DNA of 64,000 nucleotides from JAFDVL01 sp043783625. GTDB taxonomy: Bacteria > Acidobacteriota > Blastocatellia > RBC074. Shown one piece after another: positions 57,725 to 64,000 of the stretch (the first letter of the stretch is position 1; every line of letters starts with the position of its first letter). Location of the stretch: positions 36,937-100,936 of the forward strand of contig JAYVZE010000049.1 of the NCBI GenBank assembly GCA_043783625.1, given 5' to 3'. The translations under genes and the position numbers were made by a program. A model generated the notes under the pieces. The model did not search any database and had not been told where the DNA came from. It saw only the letters and a program-made list of their open reading frames with translations.

Positions 57725-58567
57725 TTAATTTAATTGCGCCTGCTTTTGTCGTAATTCATGCAAAACTTTTCGGACTTGCTCCTGATCCTGCGCATTGGGC
57801 AGAGCCTGTAAATATGCTTCGAGATCGGGACGTGCCAACGCATATTTTTTCAGTGCGAAATTCACCAGACCGCGATCCCGAATTTCTTCCCTCGAATCAG
57901 GGTTCAACAAGACCAGTCGCTCAATCACTTCAAATGCTTTGTTCAGCTCCCCAGTATTGAAATACACGCCTTTCAGATTTTGGAGCATCCGACTCAGAAT
58001 TTGTTTTTTGGTGAAGGCCTTGAGAAAAGAAGGATGGAAGGGAACGCGACCTTGATACATTTCTTCAACTTTTTGGCGGCAATCATTTTCGGTTAAAATT
58101 TTCCCGCCGTTGAAGGGATCAAAGAAGACTTCACTCGCCGTATCGCTGTACTTGACCAGAAAATGTCCCGGCAGGCCGACACCATAAAGCTGAATTCCCA
58201 GCCGCCGCGCCACTTCAATAAATACCACCGAAAGAGCAATGGGAATGCCTCTGCCGCGATCAATCACTTCATTCAAAAAACTGTTACGAGCGTCATAATA
58301 ATCTTTGGAATTACCAGTAAAACGGTTCTCACCGAATAAATGGTGCGCGAGAATTTCTGCCCGCAGTAATGAATCGCTTAACTCATCGGCAGTCATCCGC
58401 CGCCGCGAATTTTCAGCTAATTCATCAAGCCGCGAAAGATATTCTTCTACCTCAAGCGAAGGATATTCTTCGGCGGCAATCAACAACACCGCACGATCCA
58501 GTTCAATCATTGAATCTTCAAGTCGAATGGCTGCGATGAATTGTTGACGAGCGGCAGATTTATTCAT
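57725..58567 (-). CDS. SirB1-family transglutaminase-like/TPR protein
   Basis: A 280-aa protein of the SirB1 / transglutaminase-like family. It contains GRGIPIALSVVFIEVARRLG, GVGLPGHFLVKY and FFDPFNGGKIL, the segments that hold the transglutaminase-like His and Asp; the usual Cys position reads Ser/Val in IPIALSVVF, so enzymatic activity is doubtful. C-terminal TPR-like helices follow (LNKAFEVIERLVLLNPDS). Function unknown. ATG 58567; it begins 8 bp after the stop of the large TPR/FG-GAP gene and should share its mRNA. Confidence 0.85.
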   Translation of the reverse strand: MNKSAARQQFIAAIRLEDSMIELDRAVLLIAAEEYPSLEVEEYLSRLDELAENSRRRMTADELSDSLLRAEILAHHLFGENRFTGNSKDYYDARNSFLNEVIDRGRGIPIALSVVFIEVARRLGIQLYGVGLPGHFLVKYSDTASEVFFDPFNGGKILTENDCRQKVEEMYQGRVPFHPSFLKAFTKKQILSRMLQNLKGVYFNTGELNKAFEVIERLVLLNPDSREEIRDRGLVNFALKKYALARPDLEAYLQALPNAQDQEQVRKVLHELRQKQAQLN

Positions 58568-58575
58568 GTTCTCTA

Positions 58576-61500
58576 TTATCTCACGCCGCGCCACATCGCC
58601 TGCGTCTGCACACCAACATTACGCGTATTGTATTTGCGCAAATATTCCAAATGTTTTTCATCCGTCGGATAGCTTTCGCCGGGGGCATGCGGGTAACTTT
58701 TCATTTTGTGAAACGGTAATTCGCCGACAGTGTCAGGGCGTGCGGCGTTGATGTCCATATCTTTGCCGAAGCCATCGGCGTAGATCAAATAATCGCGCTT
58801 CCATCCTTTGGCGAGAGGCGGCAATTTGGTTGCGTCGAAATCAATCTGCATCTCATCGCCGTTGCGCGTGATGACGTACATGTCTTCTGGCGCGATCAAC
58901 AATGCTCGCACATCACCGTAGCGCGTGTAATTTCCAAGATGCGCTTTCCACGGAGAAGTGGGATCAATTGTGCGGTAGTCGTAGGCTTTCAGTCCAAATT
59001 TATCCAGCGACATTTCGCGTGGGAAGCCGCGCCAATGTAGGTCGGCACTCATCGGATCAAGCTTCGTAATTTGGGTCGGAGCTTTGCCGTTTGTCGTGTC
59101 CACCAAAATTTGATCCCAATAAATTCGCATGCTTGTCACGATGCGAACGTGCGAATCTTGCGATAAAAATTTGCCCGTCAAATCTACGGTCATCGTTTTG
59201 GTGAGTCCGGCGGGAAAGCCCATTTGCTCAATCACGGTTTGCCATTCGCCGCGTTTGTTTTTGACTTGTAAGAATGGCGGAGTGACCCCCACTCCAGCTT
59301 GTGAAGCCGCTAAATTCGATGACGAATCAGCATAATCAATCCACGCGGAGAGCAATAATAACGGGCGTTTGGCGTTCAGTGCATCTTTTCCTAAATCCAA
59401 TTCCATGGCGTGTTCGCTCGCGTAGCCTTTGAATTTTAACTTCTCAAAATTCGTCGGATATTGCTGATCTATTTTGGAAATCTGGGGCAAAATATTATTG
59501 CCTTTATCGTCAATTGCAGACACAGGCGGACGCGGAGATTTCACCGAATAAATTTCAAATGGAGTGTACGGCGGCCCCGGCAATAATTTTTCGTTCGGAT
59601 AAATTTCCGTGTTGGCAGGATGGTCTACGGCTAATAATTTTACGGCATCGAAGTAAAGCACTTCTTCGAGTTGATTGTTCATGCGAATCGAAAGTTTGCC
59701 ATCGCGTTCTTTCAATTGCTCACCCGTGACGCGCACGTATTCATCGGTGTCGGGTACGCTCCACGTGTTGCCCGCTTCGCGCATGCCGATGGCGCAGCCG
59801 CCCATAAAATCAGTGACGAACGAATATTCGTTGCCGTTCCAGGCGTACAAAATCGGACACGAAGTTCCTTTGCGATCCAGTTCTTCAAATTTATTTAGCT
59901 GCGAAGCTTTGACCTCCAATTCAGATTGCACAATACCGGAAGGCCACAGCAATTGCAGCGCATCAATTTTCGTACGAGAGCCTAATCCGAAATTTAATCC
60001 GGCGGCGGCAGGCGCAGGAGAACAAGCGTAGAGTTCTAATTTTTGCTGTAAACTTCCACTGCGCAAAATTGCTTTTGTGCCGATACCGTTTTTGTTGGAG
60101 GTTCCGCCTTTGATGCTGAGGGCGAGATAGTTTTTGCTTGCGCCTTCGTTTTTGAGTGCAACAAGTGAGCCTATTTCATTGATCGTCAAGATGTCAGTCA
60201 GACCATCATTGTTCACATCGCCAGAAGCCAACCCTCGTAACTCACCTCGCTCTACTGAATCTCTTGATAATCTACTACCGATTACAGTTATTTTGCCGTT
60301 TACAACCTCACTTGTTCGACCTAAATCAATATTGCGATTGTGAAGAACAAGCCTGTCCAATAACCCATCGTTGTCATAATCAAGGAACTGTGCAGCAATT
60401 CCTTTTAGTACCCAAGGTCCTTTACTTGAGGCTCCACCAGGGTAGGGGGATTTTGTAAATGATCCTCTACCATCACTGTAAAAAGTTGTATCCTGATCAA
60501 TTTCAGAATTAATTTCTGATAACGGGGAATACACTGTAGTATCACCTGAAACGCGACGTCCTTCCTCCCAACAAGTAACATAAAAATCTGTGAAGCCATC
60601 TTTGTTCAAATCGCCTGCTGCTACATTCATTGCTCTTCCGAAAAAATTAATGCCAACCTGTCTTGCTACATCTTTAAAAGACCCATCACGTTGATTCGCA
60701 AACAACTGCACAGGCGCGCCGTAATTCGCCACGAAAAAATCTACGTCGCGGTGATTGTCGAAGTCGGTGCAAACGACTGCTGTAGTTTTATTCGCGCCAC
60801 CGCCTAAGCCTGTTTTTTCGGTGTCGTCGGTGAAGCTCCACTTGCCGTCTTTTTCTCCGTTGTTGCGGAAAAATTTATTGGGGGTTCCGGCGAAATCATC
60901 AGGGAAAACGGCTTCAGATTTTCCAGCGGGAAATTGATTAAGGTCAGCGAAATTTCCGATGAATAAATCCAGGTCGCCGTCGTGATCGGCATCTACAAAT
61001 GCTGCCGTCAATGCCCACGAATTATTGTTGTTGGCGGGCAATCCGACATTCGCCGTGACATCAACGAAAGTACCGTCACCATTGCCTTTGTAAAGCGTTA
61101 ACAAGTTATATCCGAAGACTAAGATGTCTTGTTTTCCGTCATTGTCGAAGTCGCCGAAGACTGCGCCGGAAGCGGGATTGTTGAGCGTAATTTTTGACTT
61201 CGCTGTCACATCTGAAAATTTTCCACCGTCGTTGTGGAAAAGCTGTGCAAAAGGCTTGTTGTCTTTGCCGATGCCAGTGACGAACACATCGAATTTGTCG
61301 TCGGTATCGTAATCGCACAGACCAATGCTGGAGCTAAATGCAGAGACTAAATCCGGCTTCGCAACTTCAAATTCTGCTTTTGTGAGCTTGCGATTTAAGG
61401 CGGAAGACAAAGGCTTATTCGCAAACTGCGCGTTGAGATTCATCTCTTTGGTCGCGTCTACAAATTTGACGGCAGGTGCGTCTTTATTGACTAAATCCGC

Positions 61501-62208
61501 TTCTGCGCCTGTACCCGCTACGGCTTCGGCGTAGCGTCCGACTTCGCCGTATTTGTTGCCGAGTTCGGCTTTGTAATTTGTTGCGCGGAGTTTCGAGAAA
61601 TACGCTAATTGTTTTTTGCCTTCATCGGTTTTTCCGGAGCGTAATAAAGCTGTTCCTAAATTATATGCTGCCGTCGCGTTGTATGGTTCGTTGTCGAGTC
61701 CGCGTTGATAGAATGGAATTGCCAACTCGTATTTTTGCTGCGCCGAATAAATTTGTCCGATTTGAATATTCGTCGTCGCGTCCTTTGGATCAATTTCGAT
61801 GACTTTGGTGAATTCCTTAATGGCTTCGTCGTAGCTGGTTTGATTCTTCAACGCCAGCCCTAAAATATAATGTGCGTGGGGGCTGTTCGGCATTAATTTA
61901 ATGGCAGCGCGGGCAGATTCTTCAGCGGCTGACAGCTTGGCATCGAAGAAAGACGCGATGGCAAAATTGATTTGTCCGAGCGCGAAATTCGGGTCTTTGT
62001 CAGTAACTTGCTTGAAAGTCTTCGCAGCTTCTTCAGGTTTGAATTGTTCGAGGTAGGCGATGCCGATATTGATCTGGCGGTAAAGTTCTTCGCGGGCTTC
62101 GGGAGAATCCGGTTTCGCTTGTGCGCCGCTGACGGAGCGTAAATTCACAATACTGATAACAGCAATCGCACAGGACAAAACGAACAGGGCTAAAAACTTC
62201 ATTTTCAT
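58576..62208 (-). CDS. Secreted TPR - FG-GAP/VCBS - ASPIC/UnbV protein (1,210 aa)
   Basis: A large exported protein. The order is: signal peptide (KFLALFVLSCAIAVISIVNL), five to six TPR units (AYLEQFKPEEAAKTFKQV, AHYILGLALKNQTSYDEAI, YELAIPFYQRGLDNEP), FG-GAP/VCBS propeller repeats with Ca-type loops (DYDTDDKFDVFVTG, DFDNDGKQDILVFG, DADHDGDLDLFIGN, DLNKDGFTDFYVT, DYDNDGLLDRL), an ASPIC/UnbV domain (GIGTKAILRSGSLQQKLEL, GLGSRTKIDALQLLWPSG) and an unfamiliar C-terminal region of about 450 residues. Such CRTAC1-type proteins are common in Acidobacteria and Planctomycetes; role unknown. ATG 62208 with GAGG upstream. SirB1-like gene follows in operon. Confidence 0.88.
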   Translation of the reverse strand: MKMKFLALFVLSCAIAVISIVNLRSVSGAQAKPDSPEAREELYRQINIGIAYLEQFKPEEAAKTFKQVTDKDPNFALGQINFAIASFFDAKLSAAEESARAAIKLMPNSPHAHYILGLALKNQTSYDEAIKEFTKVIEIDPKDATTNIQIGQIYSAQQKYELAIPFYQRGLDNEPYNATAAYNLGTALLRSGKTDEGKKQLAYFSKLRATNYKAELGNKYGEVGRYAEAVAGTGAEADLVNKDAPAVKFVDATKEMNLNAQFANKPLSSALNRKLTKAEFEVAKPDLVSAFSSSIGLCDYDTDDKFDVFVTGIGKDNKPFAQLFHNDGGKFSDVTAKSKITLNNPASGAVFGDFDNDGKQDILVFGYNLLTLYKGNGDGTFVDVTANVGLPANNNNSWALTAAFVDADHDGDLDLFIGNFADLNQFPAGKSEAVFPDDFAGTPNKFFRNNGEKDGKWSFTDDTEKTGLGGGANKTTAVVCTDFDNHRDVDFFVANYGAPVQLFANQRDGSFKDVARQVGINFFGRAMNVAAGDLNKDGFTDFYVTCWEEGRRVSGDTTVYSPLSEINSEIDQDTTFYSDGRGSFTKSPYPGGASSKGPWVLKGIAAQFLDYDNDGLLDRLVLHNRNIDLGRTSEVVNGKITVIGSRLSRDSVERGELRGLASGDVNNDGLTDILTINEIGSLVALKNEGASKNYLALSIKGGTSNKNGIGTKAILRSGSLQQKLELYACSPAPAAAGLNFGLGSRTKIDALQLLWPSGIVQSELEVKASQLNKFEELDRKGTSCPILYAWNGNEYSFVTDFMGGCAIGMREAGNTWSVPDTDEYVRVTGEQLKERDGKLSIRMNNQLEEVLYFDAVKLLAVDHPANTEIYPNEKLLPGPPYTPFEIYSVKSPRPPVSAIDDKGNNILPQISKIDQQYPTNFEKLKFKGYASEHAMELDLGKDALNAKRPLLLLSAWIDYADSSSNLAASQAGVGVTPPFLQVKNKRGEWQTVIEQMGFPAGLTKTMTVDLTGKFLSQDSHVRIVTSMRIYWDQILVDTTNGKAPTQITKLDPMSADLHWRGFPREMSLDKFGLKAYDYRTIDPTSPWKAHLGNYTRYGDVRALLIAPEDMYVITRNGDEMQIDFDATKLPPLAKGWKRDYLIYADGFGKDMDINAARPDTVGELPFHKMKSYPHAPGESYPTDEKHLEYLRKYNTRNVGVQTQAMWRGVR

Positions 62209-62326
62209 GATTGATGACCTCGAAAAAACAGCGCAGGAAAAACCTTCCATTAAAATTAAGGTTGGGAATCGTTGGGCGAACAGCATAACAAATCAGTAGT
62301 AGTGGATTCAAATCGGGCTTTATTTT

Positions 62327-62467
62327 AGCCGCGAATTAACGCGAATTTTTACGAAAACAAATAGACAGGATTCACAGGATGAACAAGATTTTCCATTATT
62401 GTCCCGGTAGTTTTTTTAATCCTGTCCATCTTGTCAATCCTGTCCAAAAAATTCTTCGTAAAATTCA
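62327..62467. repeat. Period-9 palindromic element F
   Basis: Inner arms 62364-62390 and 62418-62444 are 27 nt each and 23 positions are complementary. They consist of 9-bp words GACAGGATT, CACAGGATG, AACAAGATT and complements. An outer shell has TTAGCCGCGAATTAACGCG on the left and TTCGTAAAATTC on the right (about 62456). It lies between the FG-GAP gene and the divergent LOG gene. Confidence 0.85.
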
Positions 62468-62571
62468 TATTCATCCCAATTCTCAACGGCTGATATTTCT
62501 TTTGCTCCTGCGCGGTGGATTTGTGATAATCGCCGCTCGCGTTTTTGCGAGACCTTTCAGGAGAAAAAAGC

Positions 62572-63291
62572 ATGGCGAAGAAAAGTAAACGGATGGGACA
62601 GGACGGTGTGACATCGGATTCGAGTTTGCTCGAAGTCCCGACCCAGGCACAACAGAATTTTACCGACACTGATCCCTGGCGAATTTTTAAAATCATGGGT
62701 GAATTCATCGAAGGTTTTGACGAACTCGCGCATGTGCCGCCGGGAGTTTCGGTCTTTGGCTCAGCCCGGCTTCAACCGGATAATAAATACTATTCTGCTG
62801 CGGTCGAAACAGGACGGTTATTGTCGAAGGCTGGCTACGCGGTGATTACCGGAGGCGGCCCCGGCATTATGGAAGCGGGCAACAAAGGCGCGCACGAAGC
62901 GAAGGGGATTTCCATTGGCTGCAATATTGAATTACCTTTTGAACAAGCACCGAACCCCTATCAATCTTTGTCTATGACGTTTAATTACTTTTTTGTGCGC
63001 AAGGTCATGTTCGTCAAATACTCCGTCGCGTTTATTATTTTTCCTGGTGGCTTCGGCACGATGGATGAATTATTTGAAGCTTTGACTTTGATTCAAACGA
63101 AAAAGATTCACAACTTTCCAGTGATTCTTTTCGGCAAGGAATATTGGAGTGGGTTAGTTGGCTGGATCAATGATCAAATGCTTGGAAACGGCACAATTTC
63201 ACCTGAAGATTTGAATTTACTGGTGGTCACGGATTCTCCGCAGGAAGCCGTAGATGTGGTGGTTCGTTCGCAGGCTAAAGTTGCACAATAA
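62572..63291 (+). CDS. LOG-family (TIGR00730) Rossmann-fold protein
   Basis: A 239-aa protein of the lysine-decarboxylase-like / LOG family. It has GGGPGIMEAGNKGAHEA and IIFPGGFGTMDELFEALTLIQT, the PGGxGTxxE signature of nucleoside-monophosphate phosphoribohydrolases that hydrolyse AMP or cytokinin nucleotides. The first 40 residues are a charged extension. AGGAGA 7 nt before ATG 62572. thiE starts 6 bp after its stop, so they are cotranscribed. Confidence 0.92.
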   Translation: MAKKSKRMGQDGVTSDSSLLEVPTQAQQNFTDTDPWRIFKIMGEFIEGFDELAHVPPGVSVFGSARLQPDNKYYSAAVETGRLLSKAGYAVITGGGPGIMEAGNKGAHEAKGISIGCNIELPFEQAPNPYQSLSMTFNYFFVRKVMFVKYSVAFIIFPGGFGTMDELFEALTLIQTKKIHNFPVILFGKEYWSGLVGWINDQMLGNGTISPEDLNLLVVTDSPQEAVDVVVRSQAKVAQ

Positions 63292-63297
63292 TCCATC

Positions 63298-63957
63298 ATG
63301 CTTCATTCAAAACTTTACGCGATTACTGATCCGCAGCTTTCAAATTACACACACGTCGAAATTGTCGAGCGGATGCTGGCGGGCGGTGCGCGAATTATTC
63401 AGCTTCGAGATAAGGAAGTAGGATCGAAAGAATTTTTTGATGCTGCCCGCGATTGTCTGAAGCTGACACAAGCGGCAAAAGCCATATTAATTATTAATGA
63501 TCGCGTCGAAATTGCGAGAGCAGCGGGAGCGGATGGCGTTCATTTAGGACAGTCAGATTTGAGTGTAGCGGAAGCACGAGAGGCATTAGGCGAAAATAAA
63601 ATCATCGGCATTTCTACGCATTCATTAGCGCAGGTTGAGGCGGCAATAAAAACTTCGGCGAACTATCTTGCGGTCGGGCCGGTCTACTCAACGACTACAA
63701 AAGAAGACGCCGATCCGGTCGTCGGTCTTGAATTCGTGAGGCAGGCGCGAGGCTTGACTTCATTGCCGATTGTGGCGATTGGCGGAATTAACCTTGCACG
63801 CGCTCCTGAAGTTATTGCGGCGGGTGCTTCAAGTGTTGCCGTGATTTCGGCGTTGTATCCACTGCCCGAATTTTCTAAAAATGACTTCGCTGCAATGATG
63901 TCAGCGAAGCCTGAGATTGAAGGTAGTGTTCGGAAATTTTTAGAAGTGTTGAGATAG
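63298..63957 (+). CDS. thiE: Thiamine phosphate synthase
   Basis: ThiE joins HMP-pyrophosphate and thiazole phosphate to thiamine phosphate. The 219-aa TIM barrel shows IIQLRDKEVGSKEF, IINDRVEIARAAGADGVHLGQSDL, IIGISTHSLAQVEAA, YLAVGPVYSTTTKEDADPVVG and VAIGGINLARAPEV, all family hallmarks. It is in operon with the LOG gene and works with ThiC encoded at 46559. No TPP riboswitch precedes it. Confidence 0.95.
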   Translation: MLHSKLYAITDPQLSNYTHVEIVERMLAGGARIIQLRDKEVGSKEFFDAARDCLKLTQAAKAILIINDRVEIARAAGADGVHLGQSDLSVAEAREALGENKIIGISTHSLAQVEAAIKTSANYLAVGPVYSTTTKEDADPVVGLEFVRQARGLTSLPIVAIGGINLARAPEVIAAGASSVAVISALYPLPEFSKNDFAAMMSAKPEIEGSVRKFLEVLR

Positions 63958-64000
63958 GAAATGTGGTGCGATTTCTTTAATCCCACGTCATCAGGCGTGG
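63955..64000. repeat. Second, partly visible copy of the MITE-like palindrome
   Basis: AAATGTGGTGCGATTTC and the following TTTAATC (from about 63959) repeat, with one difference, the complement of 45643-45667. CCACG/CGTGG around 63984-64000 forms the start of a new dyad that the window edge cuts. It overlaps the end of thiE. Confidence 0.6.

Noticed and set aside
57725..58567. Active transglutaminase annotation for the SirB1-like protein
   Set aside because: His- and Asp-containing segments are visible but I could not see the usual Cys nucleophile, so only the family is assigned.
1..64000. tRNA or rRNA genes, integrase, phage or IS transposase genes
   Set aside because: I looked through the intergenic stretches and proteins and found none I could support.

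Overview
The window looks like a chromosome segment of an Acidobacteriota bacterium, most likely class Blastocatellia. The evidence is a secreted protein ending in the acidobacterial TIGR03437-type domain (14093-16345), a VWFA-related acidobacterial protein (48526-49489), a DUF7790-like secreted protein of unknown role, several Uma2 nuclease paralogs, heptose and lipid-A-type glycosyl genes (so a diderm envelope) and mid-range GC. The phylum is an inference from gene content; there is no rRNA here. I found no tRNA, CRISPR array, prophage or transposase gene.

Layout. 1-7670: the 3' half of a type 1 BREX phage-defence operon (pglX, pglZ, brxL); brxA, brxB and brxC should lie upstream of the window. 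pglX carries a one-base deletion, a heptanucleotide repeat tract and an in-frame palindromic insert. 7677-13285 (minus): a cell-wall precursor operon, read as [2Fe-2S] protein - yvcK - glmU - membrane protein - glmS, that is UDP-GlcNAc synthesis plus its YvcK sensor. 13606-21873: small protein, TIGR03437 secreted protein, PilZ protein, yebC with a RecU-type Holliday junction resolvase, an orphan response regulator and YhbH/YeaH. 21934-26279: a sugar catabolic cluster (HUMPS-family aldolase/decarboxylase, Zn-dehydrogenase, TIM-barrel isomerase, SDR), split by a toxin-antitoxin-like nucleotidyltransferase pair. 26379-37286: rimO, zeta-toxin pair, dxs, deoC, a nonsense-interrupted SDR, a Tat-exported amidase, a PIN pair, HU and dcd. 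37313-46338: secreted esterase, frameshifted glycine-rich surface protein, XRE regulator, moaA, M20 peptidase and three Uma2 genes. 46355-48454: TPP riboswitch and thiC. 48526-52445: frameshifted VWA protein, a decayed SDR fragment, YhcG nuclease and the intact SDR. 52517-54912: Trm112, GT9 heptosyltransferase and heptose-7-P kinase (LPS core). 54913-63957: structured leader and 3D-domain protein, a nitrilase-fold protein with Ser in place of the catalytic Cys, rpsT, SirB1-like protein, a large TPR/FG-GAP/ASPIC protein, a LOG-family protein and thiE.

The most unusual feature is a dispersed class of long imperfect palindromes. At least eleven copies occur in 64 kb. Each is built of two inverted arms made from degenerate 7-bp or 9-bp words, and at least five copies share an outer end close to TTAnCCACGRA. 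One copy sits in frame inside pglX and one sits inside the facultative stem of the thiC TPP riboswitch. Four genes also carry single-base lesions (pglX, the glycine-rich gene, the VWA gene, one SDR). Two of these lie at short homopolymers, so assembly error must be excluded before they are called pseudogenes.
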